From: Gammaproteobacteria bacterium
Lineage (GTDB): Bacteria > Pseudomonadota > Gammaproteobacteria > J044
Assembly (NCBI GenBank): GCA_026995955.1
Contig: JALWNJ010000138.1
Location: 1 to 5,717, forward strand
DNA length: 5,717 nt
Direction: 5' to 3'
Under the pieces are notes generated by a model, which was given only the letters and a program-made list of their open reading frames with translations, searched no databases and was not told the DNA's origin. Positions 1-5,190 of this stretch are shown here, piece after piece. The position numbers and the translations under genes are program-made. How positions within the stretch are numbered: the stretch's first letter is position 1; every line of letters begins with the position of its first letter.

Positions 1-449
1 GTTTCCAGCTGTTCGACTGGCAGCTCCCAGCGCATGGCCGCAGCCCGAATCAGCATCTGGCGGGCAGCTGCCCCGGCGCGCAACATGGGCAGCCAGCCCT
101 TGCGGATGCTGTTGCTGCCGGCAGTGACACGCTCGCCCCAGGCGGGATGCGCGGGGGCCTGGCGGACCGTGATCCGCGACCAATCGGCATCCAGCCCTTC
201 GGCCACCAGGCGGGCCAGCCCGCTCTCGATCTCCTGGCCCATTTCCGCCTCGGCCACGAATACGAGAATGCGCCCGTCGTCCAGCACCTCCAGCCACTGA
301 CCGACGGGTACGCCTTCCGGCGGCATCGGCAGCGCCTTGTCGGAATCCCGGCTGCAGCCGGCCAGCGGAATGCCCAGGGCAAGCCCGGTACCGGCGGTCG
401 CGGTCAGGCGCAGGAAGGCGCGCCGGCCCGGATCGACGCCCGTATTCAT
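1..449 (-). CDS. Molybdopterin-binding large subunit of an isoquinoline 1-oxidoreductase-type hydroxylase (IorB-like), 3' end cut by window
   Basis: Large catalytic subunit of the xanthine dehydrogenase/aldehyde oxidase family, which binds the Mo-pterin cofactor and hydroxylates aldehydes or N-heterocycles. Only the first 149 codons are in the window; the family is usually about 700-750 residues. Residues 9-15 (RRAFLRL) form a twin-arginine motif, followed by a hydrophobic stretch to about residue 29. LAGC at 29-32 resembles a lipobox, so the product may be exported by Tat and possibly lipidated. Residues about 50-149 match the start of the IorB-type mature domain as I recall it: EMGQEIESGLARLVAEGLD around 69-87, then an AGSNSIRKGW segment at 110-119 and an AGAAARQMLI segment at 125-134. 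Its ATG overlaps the stop of the [2Fe-2S] subunit gene (ATGA), which indicates translational coupling. The family is well supported from the sequence; the substrate cannot be inferred. Confidence 0.88.
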   Translation of the reverse strand, partial: MNTGVDPGRRAFLRLTATAGTGLALGIPLAGCSRDSDKALPMPPEGVPVGQWLEVLDDGRILVFVAEAEMGQEIESGLARLVAEGLDADWSRITVRQAPAHPAWGERVTAGSNSIRKGWLPMLRAGAAARQMLIRAAAMRWELPVEQLE

Positions 450-907
450 GACGGTTTCTCCGTCAGCAGGCGCAGGGCCTCACGGATCTGTTCATGGCTG
501 CCACACCGGCACAGGTTTCCCGCCAGTGCCGCTTCCAGCGCCTGTTGCGTACGCTGGCCCGCATCCCAGGCTGCCGCCGCCTGCATGATCATGCCCGACT
601 GGCAATAGCCGCACTGGGCAACGGCTGCGTCCAGCCAGGCCTGTTGCACGGGATGCAGTCCTTCGCCGCTGGCCAGCCCCTCGATGGTGACAATTTGCCT
701 GCCGGCGGTCTGTGCCACCGGCAGCAGGCAGCTGCGTACCGCCATGCCGTCCAGATGTACGGTACAACTGCCGCACTGGCCGATGCCGCAACCATAGCGT
801 GTTCCGGTCAGGCCCAGCAGATCGCGCAACACCCACAACAGGGGCATGTCCGATTCGGCTTCGACCTCGTGGTCCCTGCCATTGACGCGCAGCCGGTATC
901 GCGGCAT
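446..907 (-). CDS. [2Fe-2S] small subunit of an isoquinoline 1-oxidoreductase-type molybdenum hydroxylase (IorA-like)
   Basis: Iron-sulfur subunit (153 aa, the usual size) that carries electrons from the molybdenum centre of the large subunit to an external acceptor. Residues 1-75 are a plant-ferredoxin-type domain with cluster cysteines C40, C45, C48 and C60 (GCGIGQCGSC at 39-48). Residues about 85-145 are the helical [2Fe-2S]-binding domain with C99 and C102 (QCGYCQSG) and C133 and C135 (NLCRCGS). All eight cluster ligands are present, so the protein should be functional. I chose the ATG at 907 because AGGGAGGA lies at 920-913 just upstream and the protein then begins directly with the ferredoxin fold; an upstream ATG at 946 would add 13 residues unlike the family. 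No signal peptide is seen at either start. The gene overlaps the large-subunit gene by four bases and follows a TATAAT box. Confidence 0.93.
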   Translation of the reverse strand: MPRYRLRVNGRDHEVEAESDMPLLWVLRDLLGLTGTRYGCGIGQCGSCTVHLDGMAVRSCLLPVAQTAGRQIVTIEGLASGEGLHPVQQAWLDAAVAQCGYCQSGMIMQAAAAWDAGQRTQQALEAALAGNLCRCGSHEQIREALRLLTEKPS

Positions 908-948
908 CTCGATCCTCCCTTGCAGGCACCCTGCCCATTGCTGCACCC

Positions 949-954
949 ATTATA
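949..954 (-). promoter_or_regulatory. Consensus -10 box (TATAAT) upstream of the molybdenum hydroxylase genes
   Basis: On the minus strand the hexamer TATAAT lies 41 bases before the small-subunit ATG. This would give a leader of about 35 bases containing the Shine-Dalgarno site. No good TTGACA-like -35 hexamer is seen at 16-18 bases spacing (best candidates are CACAGG-like) and there is no TGn extension, so an activator may be needed. The 83-base gap between the DoxX stop and this gene, short but the only sizeable gap here, supports a separate promoter for the pair. This is inference from sequence only. Confidence 0.5.
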
Positions 955-990
955 GGGCAGGTCGGAGGTCCCCTGTGCGGCTACAGCGTT

Positions 991-1572
991 TCAGGCCCGA
1001 CTGTCCAGCCAGCGGGCGACCCAGTGGTCGATGCTCACCCAGCGGCCGGCACCGAAGAAGAACAGCACGCCGAGCATGATGAGATAGGTGACGGCGAACT
1101 CGACGCCATTCTGCAGGATGACGAACTGTCCCTTGGCGGTGAGCCAGTCGTAGTTGCCGTATTCCTGCAGGATGGCGCGCGCCCGTTCCAGGCGCTCGGC
1201 GATCTCCGGGTTGGCCGAAGACGCAATGGCGTTCCAGCCGTTTTCCCAGTGCACGGTGGCGATGGCCACGATCATGGTCACCATCAGCGGCAGCGAGATC
1301 CAGCGCACGCCCAGGCCCAGCAGCAGGGCAATCGCCCCCACCACCTCGGTGCCGCCGGCCAGCGCCGCCATCACGGTGGGGAAGGGCAGGCCAAGCCCCC
1401 ATTCCGGGTTGCCGAACCACTCCACCGTGCTCTCGAAGTGGCCGAGTTTCTGCGTGCCGGCCATCCAGAACACCGGAACCAGGTAGAGGCGGGTGGCGAG
1501 CAGGGGCAGGAAGTCGAGGACACGGGTGCGGTCGAGCAGGGCGCGGGCGCGCAGCATCAGGTATTCGGTCAT
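991..1572 (-). CDS. DoxX-family integral membrane protein
   Basis: A 193-residue inner-membrane protein of the DoxX family, whose members include a thiosulfate:quinone oxidoreductase subunit and many uncharacterised proteins; no specific activity can be assigned. Four hydrophobic helices are visible at about 22-40, 65-87, 90-108 and 155-175. The segment between helices 1 and 2 (GTQKLGHFESTVEWF, 39-53) and the GGTEVVGAIALLLGLGVR segment (73-90) are typical of the family. A hydrophilic stretch at about 109-150, with HWENGWNAIA and a charged helix, separates helices 3 and 4 and makes the protein longer than the usual 130-160 residues. The ATG at 1572 was chosen because AGGGAG lies seven bases upstream; a longer frame opening at 1656 would start inside the terminator of the preceding gene. 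The gene lies between the bisphosphatase and the hydroxylase genes with no clear functional link to either. Confidence 0.88.
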   Translation of the reverse strand: MTEYLMLRARALLDRTRVLDFLPLLATRLYLVPVFWMAGTQKLGHFESTVEWFGNPEWGLGLPFPTVMAALAGGTEVVGAIALLLGLGVRWISLPLMVTMIVAIATVHWENGWNAIASSANPEIAERLERARAILQEYGNYDWLTAKGQFVILQNGVEFAVTYLIMLGVLFFFGAGRWVSIDHWVARWLDSRA

Positions 1573-1647
1573 GGACGGGCTCCCTGGCAGTGGGTTCGTG
1601 GCATTGCCTTGGAGTGTCCCGGGTGCCCGACGGTTCCCCGATGCCCG

Positions 1648-1679
1648 AAAAGGCAAAGGCCCGGACGCTGCCGGGCCTT
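1648..1679 (-). terminator. Rho-independent terminator of the fructose-bisphosphatase gene
   Basis: A perfect 9-bp inverted repeat (AAGGCCCGG at 1656-1664 and CCGGGCCTT at 1671-1679) with a 6-base loop. Read on the minus strand it is followed by TGCCTTTTC, a short T-rich tract. It starts 24 bases after the fbp stop codon and ends about 75 bases before the DoxX start. The plus strand has no T tract after the stem, so it acts for leftward transcription. It implies that the DoxX gene has its own promoter or depends on read-through. Confidence 0.85.
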
Positions 1680-1702
1680 CACCGAAGGGGGTGGGACGGG
1701 CC

Positions 1703-2716
1703 TCAGCCCTCGCGATGGTAGTCCAGCACCACCTGCACTTCGTTCTTCGAGCCCAGCACCACCGGCACGCGCTGGTGCAGTGCCTTGGGCTGGATCTCCA
1801 TGATGCGCTCGCGGCCGGTGATGCTCATGCCGCCGGCCTGCTCGACGATGAAGCTCATCGGGTTGGCCTCGTACATGAGACGCAGCTTTCCCTCCTGGCC
1901 CTTGGCCTTGATCTTCTCGTCGATGGGGTAGGTGAAGATGCCACCGCGGGTCAGGATTCGATGCACCTCGGCCACCATAGAGGCCACCCAGCGCATGTTG
2001 AAGTCCTTGCCGCGCGGGCCGGTCTTGCCGGCCAGGCACTCGTCGATGTAGCGCTTCATGGGCGGTTCCCAGAAGCGCATGTTGGACATGTTGATGGCAA
2101 ACTCGCTGGTGTCCTCGGGGATCTTCACGCCGGACTTGGTCATGATGAACTCGCCGAAGTCCTTGTCCAGGGTGAACATGTTCACCCCGTCGCCGGTGGT
2201 CAGCACCATGATGGTGGAGGGGCCGTACAGGCAGTAGCCGGCGGCCACCTGTTCGGTTCCGGGCTGCAGGAAGTCCTCGGCGCTGTAGGTCTCCTTCTGC
2301 TCGCGGGCACGCAGGATGGAGAAGATGGTGCCCACCGAGACGTTGACGTCCATGTTGGAGGAGCCGTCCAGCGGGTCGAAGGTGACGAGGTAGTTGCCGC
2401 GGATCTTGCCCTCGGGCAGGTTGTAGACATCCTCCATTTCCTCGGAGGCCATCGCCGCCACGTGGCCGTTGCTCTCCAGTGCCTCGATCATCACCTCGTT
2501 GGTGATGATGTCCATCTTCTTCTGCTCTTCGCCCTGCACGTTCTCGCTGCCGGCGGCGCCCAGCACGCCGATGAGGTCGCCCTTCTCCACCAGGGAGGCG
2601 ATCTTCTTGCAGGAGGTGGCAATGTCGTTGAGCAGGCCGGTGAACTCGCCGGTGGCGCCCTCGATGTCGCGCTGGCGCTCGATGATGTAGTTGGTCAGCG
2701 TGGTGCCAATGTGCAT
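1703..2716 (-). CDS. fbp: Class I fructose-1,6-bisphosphatase
   Basis: Cytosolic enzyme (EC 3.1.3.11) that hydrolyses fructose 1,6-bisphosphate to fructose 6-phosphate and phosphate, for gluconeogenesis and, in autotrophs, the Calvin cycle. It has 337 residues, the normal class I length. The active-site signature DPLDGSSN is at 114-121, with metal ligands D114 and D117. The acidic loop SEEMED (91-96) supplies another metal ligand, probably E92 or E93. GGIFTYP (258-264) and [20 protein letters not shown] (277-296) form the sugar-phosphate site, including E283. All expected catalytic residues are present. The ATG at 2716 is preferred over the one at 2755, since GAGGA lies about eight bases upstream and [11 protein letters not shown] is the expected N-terminus. 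An extended -10 promoter lies upstream and a strong terminator downstream, so it is probably monocistronic. No other Calvin-cycle gene is in the window, so a cbb role is neither supported nor excluded. Confidence 0.97.
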   Translation of the reverse strand: MHIGTTLTNYIIERQRDIEGATGEFTGLLNDIATSCKKIASLVEKGDLIGVLGAAGSENVQGEEQKKMDIITNEVMIEALESNGHVAAMASEEMEDVYNLPEGKIRGNYLVTFDPLDGSSNMDVNVSVGTIFSILRAREQKETYSAEDFLQPGTEQVAAGYCLYGPSTIMVLTTGDGVNMFTLDKDFGEFIMTKSGVKIPEDTSEFAINMSNMRFWEPPMKRYIDECLAGKTGPRGKDFNMRWVASMVAEVHRILTRGGIFTYPIDEKIKAKGQEGKLRLMYEANPMSFIVEQAGGMSITGRERIMEIQPKALHQRVPVVLGSKNEVQVVLDYHREG

Positions 2717-2787
2717 GTCTCGTGTCCTCGTGCCTTGATGTGAAACCGCGGGCACAGGACGGCCCGCCGCCGGAAAATCGGCCCGCT

Positions 2788-2796
2788 ACTATAGCA
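2788..2796 (-). promoter_or_regulatory. Extended -10 promoter element of fbp
   Basis: Read on the minus strand, TGCTATAGT fits the extended -10 pattern TGnTATAAT with one mismatch. It ends about 71 bases before the fbp ATG, so the leader would be around 65 bases. No good -35 hexamer is found at 16-18 bases, which an extended -10 can tolerate. It is the best leftward promoter in the divergent gap. Confidence 0.55.
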
Positions 2797-2822
2797 AAAT
2801 GCGCCCCGGCCCGCATGCGCGC

Positions 2823-2828
2823 TATACT
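2823..2828 (+). promoter_or_regulatory. -10-like box (TATACT) directly before the HAD phosphatase gene
   Basis: TATACT differs from the consensus at one position, and its last base is only seven bases before the ATG at 2836. If it is used, transcription would begin at or within a base or two of the start codon, giving an essentially leaderless mRNA. The -35 region is poor (TGCGCC-like). An 8-bp palindrome, CGCATGCG, lies at 2812-2819 in the spacer. Confidence 0.4.
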
Positions 2829-2835
2829 CGGCGGC

Positions 2836-3597
2836 ATGAAGATCCGAGGTGTCCTGCTCGATCTGAGCGGCGTGCTGTACCTGGCCGACCGGGTCGTGCC
2901 CGGCGCGCCCGAGGCCCTGGCCCGGCTGCGCGGCGCCGGGCTGCCGCTGCGCTTCCTCTCCAACATGACGCGCTACCCGGCTGCGCGGGTACGCGAACAC
3001 CTGGCCGGGCTCGGCTACCGCATCGGGGCGGAGGAGCTGTTTACCCCGCCACGGGCCGTGCGCGGCTGGCTGCAGGCCGAGGGACGGCGCTGCCGTCTGC
3101 TGGTCCATCCGCGCCTGGAAGGCGAGTTCGAGGGCCTGGTCGATCCGGCAGGCGATGTGCTGGTGGTGGGCGATGCCGCCGAGACCTTCACCTACGAACG
3201 CCTGAACACGGCCTTCCGTGCGCTGATGGACGGGGCCGAGCTGGTGGCCATGGGCGACAACCGCTACTTCCGCGAGCCGGACGGGCTGAGTCTGGACATC
3301 GGCCCCTTCGTGCATGCGCTGGAATACGCCTCGGGCCGGCAGGCGCGCATCCTCGGCAAGCCGGCTGCCGGTTTCTTCCACCTGGCGGTGGCCGACATGG
3401 GGCTCGCGCCGGATGAGGTGCTGATGGTGGGCGACGATGTCGAGTCCGACGTGCTCGGTGCGCTGGAAGCCGGTCTGCAGGCCGCCCTGGTGCGCACCGG
3501 CAAGTACCGGCCCGGTGACGAACAGCGCCTGGCGGGCACGCCGGCCTGGGTGGCGGACGACCTGGCGGCCGTGGTCGACCGGCTGCTGGAGGACTGA
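2836..3597 (+). CDS. LHPP-type HAD-superfamily (class IIA) phosphatase
   Basis: A 253-residue cytosolic HAD hydrolase of subclass IIA, closest in pattern to LHPP (phospholysine phosphohistidine inorganic pyrophosphate phosphatase) and its bacterial relatives. Motif I is DLSGVL (9-14), with nucleophile D9 but serine at position 11, where most HAD phosphatases have the acid/base aspartate; human LHPP has DISGVL as I recall it. Motif II is S42-N43, motif III is K175 in GKP, and motif IV is VGDDVESD (198-205) with D200 and D201. Other LHPP-like segments are GDAAETFTYERLNTAF (112-127), LDIGPFVHALEYASG (153-167) and RTGKYRPGDE (220-229). ATG 2836 was chosen because MKIRGVLLDLSGVLY is the expected start; it has only a weak GGCGG upstream, and an in-frame ATG at 2815 is less likely. 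It is the first gene of the rightward cluster. The physiological substrate is unknown. Confidence 0.9.
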   Translation: MKIRGVLLDLSGVLYLADRVVPGAPEALARLRGAGLPLRFLSNMTRYPAARVREHLAGLGYRIGAEELFTPPRAVRGWLQAEGRRCRLLVHPRLEGEFEGLVDPAGDVLVVGDAAETFTYERLNTAFRALMDGAELVAMGDNRYFREPDGLSLDIGPFVHALEYASGRQARILGKPAAGFFHLAVADMGLAPDEVLMVGDDVESDVLGALEAGLQAALVRTGKYRPGDEQRLAGTPAWVADDLAAVVDRLLED

Positions 3598-3600
3598 GCC

Positions 3601-3984
3601 ATGTGGCTGCTCGACCGGCTGGCGGAGGAACGCATCGAGGAGGCACGCCGCCGCGGCGAGTTCGACGACCTGCCGGGCCAGGGCCGACCGCTGCAGCTGG
3701 AGGAGGACAACCCGTTCGTGCCCGAGGAGCTGCGCACCGCGCTGCGGCTGCTGAAGAACGCCGGCTTCATCCCGCCCGAGGTGGCCCTGCGGCGCGAGAT
3801 CGGGAGTGTCGAGGCACTGCTGCGCGAGGCCACCACCCGGGAGCAGCGCGAGGCCGCCTCGGCGCGCCTGCGGCTGCTGCTGCAGCGGCTGGGGGCGGAG
3901 CGCAGCGCCTCGCTGCAGGTGCAGGGCTTGTATTTCGAGGCGCTGGCCGCAAGACTGGATCGATTGGGCCACAGGAAGGCATGA
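3601..3984 (+). CDS. DUF1992 (DnaJ-C28 conserved domain) family protein
   Basis: A 127-residue protein of the DUF1992 family (Pfam PF09350, the conserved domain of DnaJ homologue subfamily C member 28; E. coli YhdN is a relative). Its molecular role is unknown. The family signature lies at the N-terminus: RGEFDDLPGQGRPLQLEEDN (18-37), VPEELR (40-45) and LLKNAGFIPPE (50-60). The rest, about 61-125, is a charged, Arg/Glu/Leu-rich helical stretch, probably coiled coil. There is no signal peptide or membrane segment, so it is likely cytoplasmic. The length is typical of stand-alone bacterial members. The start lies three bases after the HAD phosphatase stop, with GGAGGA (3588-3593) inside the end of that gene, so the two are almost certainly cotranscribed. 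The region is extremely GC-rich (49 of 60 bases at 3841-3900). Confidence 0.92.
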   Translation: MWLLDRLAEERIEEARRRGEFDDLPGQGRPLQLEEDNPFVPEELRTALRLLKNAGFIPPEVALRREIGSVEALLREATTREQREAASARLRLLLQRLGAERSASLQVQGLYFEALAARLDRLGHRKA

Positions 3985-4002
3985 GGGCCATCGGAGGTAG
4001 CA

Positions 4003-4671
4003 GTGAACCTGACGAGTTTCTTGCTGGTTTCCGGTCTGTTGTTGATTGCAGCCGTCTGGCTCAAGCGGACAGGCCTTGGTTCCGGAACGCCGGCGACCTA
4101 TCGCATGAGGGCCCTGGTCAGCCCTGCCGAGCGCTCTTTCCTGGGCGTGCTCGAAGGTGTGCTGGGTGATCGGGCACGAGTCTTTACGAAGGTTCGGATT
4201 GCGGATGTTCTGCAGCCGGATGGGGTGAAGGGCCGGGATTGGTGGCGGGCATTCAACAGGATTTCCGCGAAACATTTCGACTTTCTCGTTTGCCGACCTG
4301 ATGATCTTGCCGTGCTGTGCGCGATAGAACTGGACGATGCGAGTCACTCTACCGAGAAGCGGCAGGCGCGGGACCGTTTTGTTGAGGAGGTCTGCCGTTC
4401 CGCTGGATTGCCCCTGTTGCGTCAGGCTGCCCGGTCATCGTATCGTCCGGAATCCATCCGTGAGTCCATCGCCGAGCTGGTGCCCGGCCTGTTTGCCGAG
4501 CCCGAGAAGAAGCAGACTGCCTCCGTGGAGGAGGGCAAGTGTCCTCGCTGTACAGCAGCCCTGGTACAGCGACGAGCCCGAAAGGGGCAACATGCGGGCA
4601 AACTCTTCCTTGCCTGCTCAAATTTTCCTAAATGCCGTTATTTGAAACCATTAGAAGAGGCCGGAACATGA
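4003..4671 (+). CDS. Membrane-anchored DUF2726 domain protein with C-terminal topoisomerase-type zinc ribbon
   Basis: A 222-residue protein starting with GTG, supported by GGAGGT at 3993-3998 and a start 18 bases after the previous stop. Residues about 4-20 form one hydrophobic helix, probably an N-terminal membrane anchor. Residues about 33-160 match DUF2726, a fold proposed to be related to PD-(D/E)XK nucleases: SPAERSF (40-46) with E43, KVRIADVL (63-70), HFDFLVC (91-97) with D93, AIELDDASH (107-115) with E109, D111 and H115, RD (123-124) and AGLPLLR (134-140). C180, C183, C205 and C211 form a C4 zinc ribbon of the topoisomerase I C-terminal type (CPRC and CSNFPKC), which suggests nucleic-acid binding. 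No activity is proven. The gene is less GC-rich than its neighbours (30 of 60 bases at 4261-4320; 22 of 60 at 4621-4680, which includes the junction), a possible sign of transfer. Its stop overlaps the next start as ATGA. Confidence 0.87.
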   Translation: MNLTSFLLVSGLLLIAAVWLKRTGLGSGTPATYRMRALVSPAERSFLGVLEGVLGDRARVFTKVRIADVLQPDGVKGRDWWRAFNRISAKHFDFLVCRPDDLAVLCAIELDDASHSTEKRQARDRFVEEVCRSAGLPLLRQAARSSYRPESIRESIAELVPGLFAEPEKKQTASVEEGKCPRCTAALVQRRARKGQHAGKLFLACSNFPKCRYLKPLEEAGT

Positions 4672-5168
4672 ACAAAAACCCCTTACTCTTAGTTCTGCTG
4701 GTGGTGTTGGTTGCCTTGCCTGCCACGATCCAGGCCGCCGATGTGCTGGAACAGCGCAACATCGGCATGGAGCTGGCGCGCGACCTGGCCAGCGAGGCGG
4801 TTCTGGCCTGCCGCAAGGCCGGTTATCAGGTGGCGGCCGTGGTCGTGGACCGCGATGCCAACCTGCGCGCCGTGTTGCGTGACGATCTGGCGCCGCGCTT
4901 TACGGTGGAGATCGCGCGGCGCAAGGCCAACATGGCGATCATGGGTGGGATCGACACCGGCGAGCTGGTACGCAGGCGCGCCGACATCCGTCAGGAACTC
5001 AACCACATCGATGGCCTGATCATGATGGAAGGCGGGTTGCCGGTGGTGGTCGGTGGCTATCGCGTAGGCGCCATCGGCATCAGTGGCGCGCCCGGCGGTG
5101 ACAAGGACGCGGCCTGCGCCCGGGCCGCGCTGGAGGCGTTGGCCGAGCGCATCGAGTTTGCCGAATGA
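4668..5168 (+). CDS. Secreted GlcG/HbpS-family (DUF336, haem-degrading-type) protein
   Basis: A 166-residue protein of the GlcG/HbpS family (Pfam PF03928). HbpS of Streptomyces binds haem, but the role of most members is unknown. Residues 1-23 form a signal peptide: NK basic end, a long Leu/Val core, and cleavage probably after IQA (21-23), so the mature protein should be periplasmic. The mature part shows AVVVDRDANLRAVLRDD (57-73), RRKANMAIMGG (84-94) and the family hallmark GAIGISGAPGGDKDAACARA (134-153). ATG 4668 was chosen because it gives a clean signal peptide and has AGAGG eight bases upstream; an ATG at 4632 would add charged residues before the signal. The start overlaps the stop of the DUF2726 gene by four bases, so translation is probably coupled. 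No haem ligand can be assigned by eye. Confidence 0.92.
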   Translation: MNKNPLLLVLLVVLVALPATIQAADVLEQRNIGMELARDLASEAVLACRKAGYQVAAVVVDRDANLRAVLRDDLAPRFTVEIARRKANMAIMGGIDTGELVRRRADIRQELNHIDGLIMMEGGLPVVVGGYRVGAIGISGAPGGDKDAACARAALEALAERIEFAE

Positions 5169-5190
5169 ACGCCCGCAGGGAGATGCCGGC

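Noticed and set aside
955..990. A terminator after the DoxX gene
   Set aside because: No stable GC-rich stem followed by a T tract on the minus strand was found in this stretch.
1024..1803. A 259-codon open frame on the plus strand opposite the DoxX gene
   Set aside because: It runs antisense through DoxX and the fbp terminator and shows no recognisable motif or ribosome binding site.
1493..2743. A 416-codon open frame on the plus strand opposite the bisphosphatase and DoxX genes
   Set aside because: It is antisense to fbp, whose catalytic motifs are intact; its His/Gly/Val-rich repeats are the reverse-frame image of fbp codons.
2812..2819. Palindrome CGCATGCG in the divergent gap as an operator
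   Set aside because: Eight bases is too short to mean much in GC-rich DNA, and no second copy is seen nearby.
1569..2966. A 465-codon open frame on the minus strand in a different frame from fbp
   Set aside because: It is Arg/His/Gly-rich low-complexity protein with no domain, fully overlapping fbp in another frame, and crosses the divergent promoter region.
2695..4347. A 550-codon open frame on the minus strand across the phosphatase, DUF1992 and DUF2726 genes
   Set aside because: It lies antisense to three well-recognised genes, is Gln/Arg/His-rich with no recognisable domain, and is the usual third-position shadow in GC-rich DNA.
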